Assembly (NCBI RefSeq): GCF_001894785.1 | Contig: NZ_BCWW01000001.1 | Coordinates: 372,001 to 436,000 of the forward strand | DNA: 64,000 bases | Source of the DNA: Rhodococcoides fascians NBRC 12155 = LMG 3623 | GTDB taxonomy: Bacteria; Actinomycetota; Actinomycetes; Mycobacteriales; Mycobacteriaceae | Reading direction: 5' to 3' | Shown: in pieces, positions 43,137 through 56,327 of the stretch | Layout: each line of letters opens with the position of its first letter | Position numbering within the stretch: the stretch's first letter is position 1 | Program-made: the position numbers and the translations under genes | The notes under the pieces: generated by a model | What the model was told of the DNA's origin: nothing | Database searches by the model: none | Seen by the model: the letters and a program-made list of their open reading frames with translations, nothing else

Positions 43137-45341
43137 TCAGCCCGCGGGTGCGGGCTCCGGTGCCGGAGCGGGCTCCGGTGCCGGAGCGGGCTCGGCAACA
43201 GGTGCCGGCTCCACCGGCGCGGCGACCGGCTTCTGCATTTCTGCGTTGTACGTGTCGTTGTACGTCTTGATCACCGTGGTGACGATTCCGGTGAGCTCGT
43301 TGAAGATCAACGAACCGTTCTCGAAGTCCGTGCGGAAGCCCTCCGGCACCTTGAACTCGTCGGTGAGCGGCAGACCGAGGACGCCGTCGACACCGCCCTG
43401 CTGCAGGTACTGCTGGAAGATCTTGCCGATGACGGCCACAGCCTGTCCGGCCATGTTGGTGATGATCTCGCCGTTCTGGAACTGCGCCTTCTCACGGCCG
43501 CCGCTCACCTGCACCAGGCCGCTCACCGGCACACCGAGTGAGCCGGTCTCGCCGCCCGAAGCCAACCACTTCTGTGCAACAGGACTGGTCGATGCGAGAC
43601 GCTGCAACTCGGCGACCAGCGCCGGGATGTTCTCGCCCAGAGTCGAACTGACGTCGGTGCCCGGGCGTGACGGTGCCGGGTCGGTCACCGCGGTGTCCGG
43701 TGCGGTGGCATCGGGCGCGGTCTCGGGTGCTGCCGGTGTGACGTCGCCGCCACCGCCGAGGTTCGCGGCCGCGATGTCGCGGATCTCCCCGAGCCTGGCG
43801 TATCCGGCATCACCGGGGCATTCGGTGTTGCCGACGTCGCGGTGACCAAAGATCACCGGCAGGTCGACGCTCTTGCCTTTGCCGATGAACGTGAAATCCG
43901 TTCCCTCGGAGGTCATCGTCGTGGTCCCCTTGGGATCCAGACCTGCCTTGCCGAGTCGCCAGCCGAGGAACTTGCCGACCGAATCGACGGTCTCCTGCGA
44001 CGGATCCTGAGTGGAGTAGTCGCCCATCATGGCCACTCCGACGGTGTTCTCGTTGAATCCACCGGCGTGCGCACCCTGGACCGGCTTGTCCAAGCCGCCG
44101 GCGCGACCCTCGAAGATCTGGCCGTACTTGTCGACCAGTGCGTTGTAGCCGATGTCGCACCAGCCCAGAGTCTGTGCGTGGTACGCGTAGATGGCGCGGA
44201 CGATCTCGGCCGACTCGGACTTCGAGTAGTCGTTGCTGCCTGCGGTGTGGTGCACGGTGGCACCGCCGATGAAATCGTCGATTGTCGGGTTGGCGCAACG
44301 GATCGACTCGTCAGCACCCCACTGGGCTCGGGTGATGACGTTGGGACCTGCATCGCCTGCCACCGGAGTGGCGAGGTCGCTGAGTACGGAATCGGCGGGG
44401 GATGTGCCGGGGGTGATGAGCACGGCGCTGATGTCGCTCACTGCCGACGCCAACTGCTCGGCCGACACCTCAGGAGCGGCGTCGGGCGCAGCGGGCTCTA
44501 TCGGTGCCGGATCCTGTTGGCGCAGCGGCTTGCTCGACGACGCGGGTGTGTAGCCCAAAGGCTGCTCCGCAACGGCGGGAGCAGGTGCAGGTGCCGTGGC
44601 ATCGGAAGGCAGCGGAACCACCGGGACCTCCGGAACCGGCGGCGTTGCAAAGCTTTCGGGAGCAGCGCTGCTCGTCAGCGGAGTCAACAGCACCTGCACG
44701 GCCTTGGTGAGCCCCACGAAGATCGGTTCGGTGCCCTGCTTTTCCGCAGCGGGAACGGCGTCGCTCGCAGTGGTATCCACCGGTGCGGTCTGCAGCCACG
44801 GGCCCCAGGATCCGTCCTCGAGCTGCCGACGAACCTGCGCGCTCGCGCCGTTCAGCTGCTCGGAGGTCAACGCCACCATGCTGAACGGGGTGTCCTGCGA
44901 GATCTCCTTGACTGCGGCTCCGAGCGGCGGACCGGTGGGGTCGGCAGCCTCAGGATTGACCGGTGCCGAGGCGTCCACCCTGGGGATCGGGGCCTGCGCG
45001 GTTGCGCCACCCGGAGCCGGCGTCGTGAGACCCGGGATGTCGGGAATCTCGATCGGCGGGATCACGATGGAATCCGGCAACGGCAGGTATTTCAGATCGG
45101 AGAGCCGCAGATCGGGCAGCGGCAGGCCGGTGAGCTCCTGCAGCGGAATGACGATGTCCGGTGCTGCGCTCAGCGCGGTCTCGACGATCTTCGTCGGCAC
45201 GGTGACCGGGGTTGTCTCGTTGGCCGGTCGAACTCCGGTGGTCGTGCTGTCTGTCAGCCCTGCGACCGCAAACGGGGTCGCGACGGCGAGTAGTGCGACA
45301 GCACCGAGAACGATCGACGGCTTCGTTCGACGGTTCGGCAA
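43137..45341 (-). CDS. PGRP-type N-acetylmuramoyl-L-alanine amidase with LGFP repeats
   Basis: About 734 residues if the TTG at 45341 is used (GGGAG lies just upstream; the frame is open to 45401). A signal peptide or anchor (SIVLGAVALLAVATPFAVAG) leads. A Pro/Ala-rich middle follows (to about 335). The PGRP amidase domain has ITRAQWGADESIRC, VHHTAG, GRAGGLDKPVQGAHAGGFN and FGHRDVGNTECPGD, giving zinc-binding His and Cys. Then come LGFP-type repeats (GSLGVPVSG, GVLGLPLTDEF) and a PAPEPAP tail. It should cut peptidoglycan while bound to the envelope. M. tuberculosis Rv3811 is the likely counterpart. Confidence 0.9.
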   Translation of the reverse strand: MPNRRTKPSIVLGAVALLAVATPFAVAGLTDSTTTGVRPANETTPVTVPTKIVETALSAAPDIVIPLQELTGLPLPDLRLSDLKYLPLPDSIVIPPIEIPDIPGLTTPAPGGATAQAPIPRVDASAPVNPEAADPTGPPLGAAVKEISQDTPFSMVALTSEQLNGASAQVRRQLEDGSWGPWLQTAPVDTTASDAVPAAEKQGTEPIFVGLTKAVQVLLTPLTSSAAPESFATPPVPEVPVVPLPSDATAPAPAPAVAEQPLGYTPASSSKPLRQQDPAPIEPAAPDAAPEVSAEQLASAVSDISAVLITPGTSPADSVLSDLATPVAGDAGPNVITRAQWGADESIRCANPTIDDFIGGATVHHTAGSNDYSKSESAEIVRAIYAYHAQTLGWCDIGYNALVDKYGQIFEGRAGGLDKPVQGAHAGGFNENTVGVAMMGDYSTQDPSQETVDSVGKFLGWRLGKAGLDPKGTTTMTSEGTDFTFIGKGKSVDLPVIFGHRDVGNTECPGDAGYARLGEIRDIAAANLGGGGDVTPAAPETAPDATAPDTAVTDPAPSRPGTDVSSTLGENIPALVAELQRLASTSPVAQKWLASGGETGSLGVPVSGLVQVSGGREKAQFQNGEIITNMAGQAVAVIGKIFQQYLQQGGVDGVLGLPLTDEFKVPEGFRTDFENGSLIFNELTGIVTTVIKTYNDTYNAEMQKPVAAPVEPAPVAEPAPAPEPAPAPEPAPAG

Positions 45342-45510
45342 GGCGGTACTCCCTGGTTGGTGGTAGGTACGCGTCGTAGGATCTCTACTGCTGAACAACA
45401 TGAATCACATCAGCAACATGAGTCCCATCAGACACAAGGCTAAACCTTAGCTTGACAGTTAGCCACAGCCGGGAAGTTCCAGTGGCGCGGCGCGTCGGGG
45501 CTTGCATTCC

Positions 45511-45572
45511 TGGGTCATTCCGCAGGCTCCACTCCCGCCTTCATGGGTCATTCCGCAGGCTCCACTCCCGCC
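45511..45572. repeat. 29-bp direct repeat upstream of cobM
   Basis: The unit, starting tgggtcattccgcaggctcc, occurs at 45511-45539 and 45544-45572. The copies are identical and separated by four bases. The repeat ends 17 bases before the cobM GTG, so it may affect cobM expression. No riboswitch blocks are seen here. Confidence 0.8.
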
Positions 45573-45589
45573 CCCTACGCTTTCCACCT

Positions 45590-46329
45590 GTGACTGTGCA
45601 CTTCATCGGAGCCGGACCCGGAGCGGCAGACCTGCTCACATTGCGGGCCGTCGAGTTCCTGCGATCCAGTCCGGTGTGTGTCTACGCCGGTACCTACATC
45701 GACGACGCCATCCTCGAACATTGCTCGGCCGGTACTCGCCTGGTCGACACCGCGAAGCTCGATCTCGATGCCATCACCGCCGAACTCATCGCCGCCGACC
45801 AGCGCGGGGACGACGTCGCACGCCTGTGCTCGGGTGATCCGTCCCTCTACTCCGCGATCGCAGAACAGTCGGCTCGACTCGACGCCGCGGGTGTGCCGTG
45901 GGACATCACGCCGGGAGTGCCCGCCTACGCGGCCGCTGCGGCCACGTTGGGCGTCGAGCTGACCGTTCCCGAGGTGACGCAATCGGTGGTCCTCACTCGC
46001 GCGCAGGCCCGCTCGACGGCGATGCCGGACACCGAGGCGCTGGCCAATTTCGCCGCCACTCGCGCGACGTTGGCACTGCATCTGGCCATCACTCGCACCC
46101 GCATCATCGCCGACGAACTGACGGAGTTCTACGGTCCGGAGTGCCCCGCCGCAGTCGTCTTCCACGCCAGCAAGCCGGACGAGCTGATTCTTCGCGGCAC
46201 CCTGGGCGACATCGCCGACCAGGTCGAGGCCGCCGGGCTGCGGCAAGCTGCGGTGATCCTCGTCGGTCCTGCTCTGGCTCGTCGCGTCGTCGCCGAATCC
46301 CACCTGTACGACGCCTGCCGGGACCGCTC

Positions 46330-46333
<4 letters not shown>
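45590..46333 (+). CDS. cobM: Precorrin-4 C11-methyltransferase
   Basis: A 247-residue SAM-dependent methyltransferase of the aerobic cobalamin pathway, methylating C11 of precorrin-4. FIGAGPGAADLLTLRA opens the fold. The motif VARLCSGDPSLYSAIAEQ (about 80-97) and ITPGVPAYAAAAATLGVELT (about 105-124) are typical of CobM/CbiF. GTG start at 45590, with a second GTG at 45596. Its stop overlaps the cobF GTG (GTGA). Only these two cobalamin biosynthesis genes are in the window. Confidence 0.93.
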
Positions 46334-50257
<3,924 letters not shown>

Positions 50258-50280
<23 letters not shown>

Positions 50281-50794
50281 AGGCCAGACCGAGGTGCCGA
50301 CCGAAGTGCGCATCCTCGAAAAGGTGCAGGCCACGGTCGGCAGCGCCCCCGGTGCGATCACCGTCGCGCGCGGGATGTCGCACTTCGGCGAACATGCCCT
50401 CGGCTGGGTGGCGATCGCAGGTATCGGCGCTGCTCTGGACGCGCCTCGGCGACGCCAGTGGGCGTCGGTGGCCGTCGGTGCCGTCGGATCACATGCCGCG
50501 TCCATCGTCATCAAGCGCATCGTGCGCAGGCCGCGTCCCCACGATCCGGCCGTCCGGATCAATGTCTCGACGCCGAGCAAGCTGAGTTTCCCGTCGTCGC
50601 ATGCGACATCCACCACAGCGGCTGCGGTTCTCCTCGGCCGCGTGACCGGGCTACCGTTACCGGCGGTCCTCGTCCCACCCATGTTGCTCTCGCGCTTGGT
50701 GCTCGGAGTCCATTACCCCACCGATGTGCTGGCCGGATCTGCACTCGGCGCGTTGACGGCTGCTGCCGTCGTGAAGTTCGAAGGAGACAAATGA
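50258..50794 (+). CDS. PAP2-family phosphatase, Rv3807c-like
   Basis: A 178-residue membrane phosphatase. The PAP2 motifs are KRIVRRPRP (near 88-96), PSSHATSTTAAA (near 112-120) and SRLVLGVHYPTDVLAGS (near 148-164). M. tuberculosis Rv3807c, in the same position, is proposed to remove the 5-phosphate from decaprenylphosphoryl-5-phosphoribose, preparing the arabinose donor. The GTG start lies within the 3' end of glfT2, and the stop overlaps the ubiA ATG. Confidence 0.88.
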
Positions 50795-51696
50795 GCGAGG
50801 ATGCCGCACCCGTAGGCGCACCGCCGAAGAATCTGGCGGACGGCATCGTCAAGGCGCTTCGCCCGCGTCAGTGGGTCAAGAACGTGCTGGTCCTGGCCGC
50901 GCCGTTGGCGGCAGGCTCGGTCACCGATCGCGACGTGCTGCTGTCCGTCGCGCTCGCGTTCATCGTGTTCTGCTTCGCCGCCTCCGGTGTCTACCTGGTC
51001 AACGACGCCATGGACGTCGAAGCCGACCGCGCGCACCCCACCAAGCGGTTCCGGCCGATCGCTGCAGGAGTCCTGCCCGTCACGATCGCCTACGCGATGG
51101 CCGTGGTGTCGCTCGGACTCGCCGTCGGCCTGTCGTTCTTCGCGAACTGGAAGCTCGCGCTGGTCATCGGCGTCTACATCGTCATCCAGCTGGCGTACTG
51201 CTTCGGCCTCAAGCACCAGGCCGTGCTCGACATCTGCATCGTCTCCTCGGGCTTCCTGCTCCGGGCGATCGCCGGTGGCGTCGCTGCCTCGATCCCGCTC
51301 TCGCAGTGGTTCCTACTGATCATGGCGTTCGGCTCGCTGTTCATGGCGGCAGGCAAGCGCTACGCCGAGCTGCAACTGGCCGAACGCACCGGGGCGAAGA
51401 TCCGTAAGTCGCTCGAGAACTACACCACGACATATCTGCGCTTCGTGTGGACGCTGTCCGCGACGGCCGTCGTCATCTGCTACGGCCTGTGGGCTTTTCA
51501 ACAGGACGCCGAAACGGACTCCAACTGGTTCGCCATCTCGATGATTCCGTTTACTATCGCAATCCTGCGATACGCAGTGGATGTAGACGGCGGCGAGGCA
51601 GGCGAACCCGAAGAGATCGCGTTGGGAGACAGGGTTCTCCAGCTACTCGCCATAGCGTGGATCGGAGTGGTTGGTGTCGCTGTCTACCTCGCCTGA
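50791..51696 (+). CDS. ubiA: Decaprenyl-phosphate phosphoribosyltransferase
   Basis: A 301-residue UbiA-type prenyltransferase-fold enzyme with about nine helices. It joins phosphoribose diphosphate to decaprenyl phosphate, the first step to the arabinan donor. The first Asp-rich motif is VNDAMDVEADRAHPTKRFRP (Asn71-Asp79). The second is in FGLKHQAVLDICIVSSGF. KRYAELQLAERTG follows. ATG overlaps the PAP2 stop. The 3' end overlaps aftB by 23 bases, showing dense translational coupling. Counterpart of Rv3806c. Confidence 0.95.
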   Translation: MSEDAAPVGAPPKNLADGIVKALRPRQWVKNVLVLAAPLAAGSVTDRDVLLSVALAFIVFCFAASGVYLVNDAMDVEADRAHPTKRFRPIAAGVLPVTIAYAMAVVSLGLAVGLSFFANWKLALVIGVYIVIQLAYCFGLKHQAVLDICIVSSGFLLRAIAGGVAASIPLSQWFLLIMAFGSLFMAAGKRYAELQLAERTGAKIRKSLENYTTTYLRFVWTLSATAVVICYGLWAFQQDAETDSNWFAISMIPFTIAILRYAVDVDGGEAGEPEEIALGDRVLQLLAIAWIGVVGVAVYLA

Positions 51697-53539
51697 CCAG
51701 CGAGACACGCGAGAAGACACCCCGGCACCGGCGGTCTCGACCAGGGCGGTCTTCTGGGTCGGGACCGTCGTCACCGGTGCCCTGTTTCTGTGGGGTGCCT
51801 GGGAACGTCGCTGGATCGCCGACGACGGCCTGATCGTCCTGCGCACCGTCCGCAACCTGTTGGCCGGCAACGGCCCGGTGTTCAACGCGGGCGAGCGGGT
51901 CGAGACCAACACGAGCACCATCTGGACGTACCTCGTCTACGCGGGTAGCTGGCTCAGCGACGGCCGGCTCGAGTACGTGGTCCTGACGATCGCGCTCGTG
52001 CTGTCCACAGCGGCCGTCGTCATCGCGATGATCGGCACGTTCGCCCTGCGTGGGCGCACTGCGTCACGCACTCTCTTCCTCCCCGCCGGTGTACTGGTGT
52101 ACATCGCGGTACCGCCGGCCCGCGACTTCGCGACGTCCGGGCTGGAGACCTGCCTGGTCATCTTCTGGCTGGCGGTTTTGTGGCTGCTGATGGTGCGCTG
52201 GGGGCAGCGCCGCGGAGGTGGCGTCGAGCTGCTGCTGCTGGCCTTCTTCGCCGGCCTGGGCCCGCTGGTGCGCCCCGAGCTGTCCATCGTGTCGGTTCTG
52301 GCACTCGCGATGATCTTCCTCGCCCCACAGACGTGGTTGTCGAGGCTGCGCGTGTTCGCATTCGCGGGCGCGGTTCCCGTGCTGTACCAAATTTGGCGCA
52401 TGGGCTACTACGGCCTTCCGTACCCCAACACCGCAGTGTCCAAGGACGCCGGCGGTGCCAAGTGGTCGCAAGGGTGGGCGTATCTGACCAACCTGATGGG
52501 ACCGTACCTACTGTGGCTCCCGCTGGTGCTGCTCCTGCTCGGTGCCGCCCTGTCGGTGACACGAGTGCGCCCGACGCTGCCCAGAACAGTGGGCGGCCTG
52601 CTCGCCGCGTTGCGCACGCCGACCGCTGTCGTCGTATTCGTGCTCGTCAGTGGATTGTTGCTCGCGGTCTACGCAATTCGAGTCGGTGGCGATTTCATGC
52701 ACGGGCGAACATTGTTGCCCGCCCTGTTCACGCTGCTGTTGCCCATTTCAATATTGCCCGTCGCGCTCCCGCAACGATGGTCCGGTAATCGTGCGACTGC
52801 TGCTTTCGTCGCAGATGTATTCGTCTGGGGTGGGATCGTCGTCTGGGCTGTGATTGCGGCGAACACGACGGGAATGCCCCAGGGCTCGATCGTCGGACGA
52901 AGCGGAATCGTCGACGAACGAGCGTTCTATTCGCTCAACACCGGGCACGCTCATCCGATCCTGGCGTCGGACTATCTCGACTATCCGCGAATGCGGGCGA
53001 TGGTTCAGGCGATCGACGACACCCCGGACGGCGGATTGCTGCTGCCGTCCGCGCAATTCACCTACTGGGATGTCGTCCCGCCGCCCCTCCCGATCCCCGA
53101 GGGTGGATTCGGTCACACCGTCTACTTCCTCAACCTGGGGATGACGAGCATGAACGTCGGCCTCGACGTGCGGGTCATCGATCAGATGGGGCTCGCGTAC
53201 CCGTTGGCATCGCACACCGAACGCCTCGAGAACGGCCGTATCGGTCACGACAAGAACCTCTACCCGGACTGGGTCGTCGCCGATCTGGGACTGGTCGGCA
53301 TCCATCCGTACCTGCCCTGGTACATGGACGAGGACTGGGTGACCGAAGCTCAGGTGGCGTTGACCTGCCCGGACACCCAGGAAATGCTGACGTCCTACCG
53401 AGCACCGTTGACGAAGGATCTGTTCGTCCGGAATGTGAAACGTTCGTTGTTCTATGCCGGTTATCGATTCGACCGGGTGCCGAAATACGAAATACAGCGA
53501 TGTGATCTTCCGGCGCCTGTATTGAAGGCCGATAATTAG
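51674..53539 (+). CDS. aftB: Terminal beta-(1,2) arabinofuranosyltransferase AftB
   Basis: About 621 residues, GT-C type. The first external loop has WIADDGLIVLRTVRNLLAGNGPVF, with the catalytic-type acidic pair Asp50-Asp51. About ten membrane helices extend to about residue 400. A soluble external C-terminal domain (about 405-621) follows. It adds the terminal beta-(1,2) arabinose that carries mycolates. The GTG at 51674 is taken; TTG at 51671 is adjacent. Counterpart of Rv3805c, here as there between ubiA and the mycolyltransferases. Confidence 0.93.
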   Translation: MSLSTSPDQRDTREDTPAPAVSTRAVFWVGTVVTGALFLWGAWERRWIADDGLIVLRTVRNLLAGNGPVFNAGERVETNTSTIWTYLVYAGSWLSDGRLEYVVLTIALVLSTAAVVIAMIGTFALRGRTASRTLFLPAGVLVYIAVPPARDFATSGLETCLVIFWLAVLWLLMVRWGQRRGGGVELLLLAFFAGLGPLVRPELSIVSVLALAMIFLAPQTWLSRLRVFAFAGAVPVLYQIWRMGYYGLPYPNTAVSKDAGGAKWSQGWAYLTNLMGPYLLWLPLVLLLLGAALSVTRVRPTLPRTVGGLLAALRTPTAVVVFVLVSGLLLAVYAIRVGGDFMHGRTLLPALFTLLLPISILPVALPQRWSGNRATAAFVADVFVWGGIVVWAVIAANTTGMPQGSIVGRSGIVDERAFYSLNTGHAHPILASDYLDYPRMRAMVQAIDDTPDGGLLLPSAQFTYWDVVPPPLPIPEGGFGHTVYFLNLGMTSMNVGLDVRVIDQMGLAYPLASHTERLENGRIGHDKNLYPDWVVADLGLVGIHPYLPWYMDEDWVTEAQVALTCPDTQEMLTSYRAPLTKDLFVRNVKRSLFYAGYRFDRVPKYEIQRCDLPAPVLKADN

Positions 53540-53752
53540 CCAGCAGAACACGAGAAGATCACCGGGTTGCGCCGATTCGGTCTCGACGCGAAGATGAGCT
53601 GTCTCGATCCTGTAACGGACGACGTACTTCGTGCGATAAGTGCGGAGGATATGTATGCGCCAGACCCTGGGTCGGGCGCGTACATGATGAACTTGCGAGA
53701 TCAATCGTTGATTGCGTAACCGATGTGACGAAGCTGCTGAGAGGTCGAGTGC

Positions 53753-54763
53753 ATGCTGGGTAGATGGAAGAGCCGGTCCGGGGACAAGCGAGCGGGCTCC
53801 TGGGGACGCCGCGCCGCAACATCCATGCTGATGGCAGTGGTGCTACCACTGGGATTGGCCGTGGCGGGCGGTGGCGCAACTGCCAACGCAGCGTTCGACG
53901 GCAATGCCATCGACGTCTGGACGGACTCGAGCATGGGCCCGATCAAGAGCCGGGTGTGGCGGGCAGCGGACGGTAACACCAACCGCGTCGTCTACCTGCT
54001 CGACGGCCTGCGCGCCACGACGGACATCTCGGGCTGGGAGCACGAGACCGACGCCGGAGCAGTTCTCGCCTCGTGGAACATCAACGTCGTCGAGCCGGTC
54101 GGTGGACAGTCGAGCTTCTACTCCGACTGGTACGCACCGTCCAACTTCAACGGTCAGAAGACCACCTACAAGTGGGAAACCTTCCTGACGCAGAACCTCC
54201 GCGAGAACCTGCGCGCGAACTACGGCTTCAACCCGAACCGCAACGGTGTCATCGGCATCTCGATGGGCGGCTCCGCAGCCCTCACGCTGGCTGCGTACCA
54301 CCCGGACCAGTTCAGCTATGCCGGTTCGCTGTCGGGCTACCTGAACATCTCCGCGCCCGGCATGCGCGAGGCGATGCGCCTGGCTCTGCTGGACTCCGGC
54401 CGCTACAACATCGACGCGATGTGGGGCCCGCCGTGGGATCCGGCATGGCTGCGCAACGACCCGTTCGTCTTCGCGCCTCGCTTGCGTGACAACGGCACGC
54501 GCGTGTGGGTCTTCGCAGGCAGCGGTTTGCCCGGCGGTCTCGATCGCCCGCAGAGCTTCATCGATTACTACAACACCGCGAACGGTATGGGCCTCGAGGC
54601 CATCGCCCTGGCGAACAGCCGTGCTTTCCAGATCCGCATGGCGAGCATCGGTGCCAACAACGTCACGTATGCGTTCCCGGCCGTCGGTACCCACCAGTGG
54701 GGCTACTGGGGCGAGCAGATCCGCGTCATGGCACCGGACCTGAGCGCCAACATCGGTAACTGA
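53753..54763 (+). CDS. Secreted mycolyltransferase (antigen 85 family), first copy
   Basis: A 336-residue alpha/beta hydrolase with a signal peptide ending near ANAAFDG (cleavage about 47). The nucleophile Ser170 sits in IGISMGGSAALTLAAYH, and the catalytic His in VGTHQWGYW near 314. VVYLLDGLRAT and PVGGQSSFYSDWY are the Ag85 fingerprint. It transfers mycolic acids to trehalose or arabinogalactan outside the membrane. First of three tandem paralogues, about 210 bases after aftB, so it probably has its own promoter. A long basic N-region precedes the signal. Confidence 0.94.
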   Translation: MLGRWKSRSGDKRAGSWGRRAATSMLMAVVLPLGLAVAGGGATANAAFDGNAIDVWTDSSMGPIKSRVWRAADGNTNRVVYLLDGLRATTDISGWEHETDAGAVLASWNINVVEPVGGQSSFYSDWYAPSNFNGQKTTYKWETFLTQNLRENLRANYGFNPNRNGVIGISMGGSAALTLAAYHPDQFSYAGSLSGYLNISAPGMREAMRLALLDSGRYNIDAMWGPPWDPAWLRNDPFVFAPRLRDNGTRVWVFAGSGLPGGLDRPQSFIDYYNTANGMGLEAIALANSRAFQIRMASIGANNVTYAFPAVGTHQWGYWGEQIRVMAPDLSANIGN

Positions 54764-55094
54764 TCCACCCGGCAGCGTTTGCTGTCGCAGTCCCCGCTTT
54801 CGGCCCTGTAGTGATATTTCACGACTTTTCAGGGCTGTTCAGCGGGGACCGCGCAGGATAGTCTCCTGTTTCAGAAACTTGCAGAGGCGAAACTGGGACG
54901 CTGATCACAGTTTTGCCTTGGAACCGCTCGATGGAATAACCTCCATCGAGCGGTTCGCCTGTTATGCAGCAGAACCTCGACGTTTCGACACACCACAGCT
55001 TCACCCCGGCCTCATGGGCCGTCAGTCAGCCCTGTTCGATTGCCGGGGGCCGCTACGACAGCGGAGACCGCGTAGATGAGAGAGAGCACGATTC
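54764..55094. other. Gene-free spacer with a terminator-like hairpin
   Basis: 331 bases without a supported gene. A 15-bp perfect inverted repeat (gaaccgctcgatgga, 54921-54935; tccatcgagcggttc, 54942-54956) with a six-base loop probably ends transcription of the first mycolyltransferase. The first 150 bases contain ctg/ttcag-rich sequence with no clear motif. The stretch before 55095 probably holds the promoter of the second copy. Confidence 0.6.
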
Positions 55095-56108
55095 ATGCGA
55101 TTTGCCGGCCTCAGCAGTAACCCGAAGGCGTCATCACGCTGGCGTCAGCGCCTGCTCGGCGTGGGTGCTGCCGCACTCGTTCTGCCGATCGCAGCCGGTG
55201 TCGTCGGCGGCGCAGTCGCAGTCGCTGCCCCCACTGCCGTCGTCCATCAGACCCCGGCCGGTGGCCGCGAGGACCTGATCGTCCCGTCCGAGATGGGTCC
55301 GATCAAGGTCCAGGTCCAGTGGGCGGCACGCGGCGGAAACGCTGCTCTCTACCTGCTCGACGGCCTGCGTGCCCGCGACGATCGCAACGCCTGGACCTTC
55401 GAGACCAACGCGCAGGATCAGTTCGCCAACGACGACGTGACTCTGGTCATGCCCGTCGGTGGACAGTCCAGCTTCTACAGCGACTGGTACACCTCGTCGA
55501 ACTTCAACGGCCAGGAAGTCACCTACAAGTGGGAGACGTTCCTGACGCAGGAGCTCCCGGCGTTCCTGGAGAACTACGGCGTCTCGCGCAACAACAACGG
55601 TGTTCTCGGACTGTCGATGGGTGGTTCGGCTGCCCTGACGCTCGCCGCGTACCACCGCGACCAGTTCAAGTTCGCCGGCTCGCTCTCGGGTTACCTGAAC
55701 ATCTCGGCCCCGGGCATGCGTGAGGCGATTCGTATCGCGATGCTCGATGCCGGCCGCTTCAACGTCGACTCCATGTGGGGACCGCCCTGGAACCCGGCGT
55801 GGCTGCGCAACGACCCGTTCGTCTTCGCACCCAGGTTGCAGGGCCTGTCGCTGTACATCTCCGCAGCCAGTGGCCTGCCCGGCCAGTTCGACCGCCCGGC
55901 CGCGCCGATCGATTTCTACAACACCGCCAACGGCATGGCGCTCGAGGCACTCTCGCTCGCCAACACCCGTGCATTCCAGATCCGCATGGGCACCCTCGGT
56001 ATCCCGGCGACCTACAGCTTCCCGGCCAACGGAATTCACGCCTGGCCGTACTGGGGTGCCGAGCTGTGGAAGGCACGCACCCAGATCCTGGACGCGCTGA
56101 ACGCCTGA
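55095..56108 (+). CDS. Secreted mycolyltransferase (antigen 85 family), second copy
   Basis: A 337-residue paralogue of the preceding gene, with a signal peptide ending near VAVAAPTA (about 46). Nucleophile Ser174 in LGLSMGGSAALTLAAYH; His in NGIHAWPYWG near the end. The body is closely alike (YLLDGLRARDD, SSFYSDWYTSSNFNGQ, KFAGSLSGYLNISAPGMREAI), so a recent duplication is likely. Differences at the N-terminus and lid region may change acceptor use. Followed by a perfect terminator hairpin. Confidence 0.94.
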   Translation: MRFAGLSSNPKASSRWRQRLLGVGAAALVLPIAAGVVGGAVAVAAPTAVVHQTPAGGREDLIVPSEMGPIKVQVQWAARGGNAALYLLDGLRARDDRNAWTFETNAQDQFANDDVTLVMPVGGQSSFYSDWYTSSNFNGQEVTYKWETFLTQELPAFLENYGVSRNNNGVLGLSMGGSAALTLAAYHRDQFKFAGSLSGYLNISAPGMREAIRIAMLDAGRFNVDSMWGPPWNPAWLRNDPFVFAPRLQGLSLYISAASGLPGQFDRPAAPIDFYNTANGMALEALSLANTRAFQIRMGTLGIPATYSFPANGIHAWPYWGAELWKARTQILDALNA

Positions 56109-56129
56109 TTCGGTTCCGTAACGTGCTCT

Positions 56130-56173
56130 CCGACAATGCCGCCCCACGCTCTCGCGTCGGGCGGCATTGTCGG
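56130..56173 (+). terminator. Terminator after second mycolyltransferase
   Basis: A perfect 15-bp inverted repeat (ccgacaatgccgccc / gggcggcattgtcgg) with a 14-base loop starts 21 bases after the stop codon. Confidence 0.8.
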
Positions 56174-56327
56174 TTCGAGCGCCGGCTCTTCGAGCCTCCC
56201 CAATTCACATTCGCACCACCAGTCACAGCGAGTCTGCTGTTCGTGGCCATCGGGCACGTGTAGAAAGACATACGAAGCATGTCTCGAGACGAGACCTTCG
56301 GTCGTCACAGGAAAGAGAGTCACCATC

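Noticed and set aside
43842-45293. A 483-codon plus-strand frame opposite the amidase gene
   Set aside because: It is antisense to the PGRP amidase, of low complexity (Arg/Gly/Leu), with no recognisable motif.
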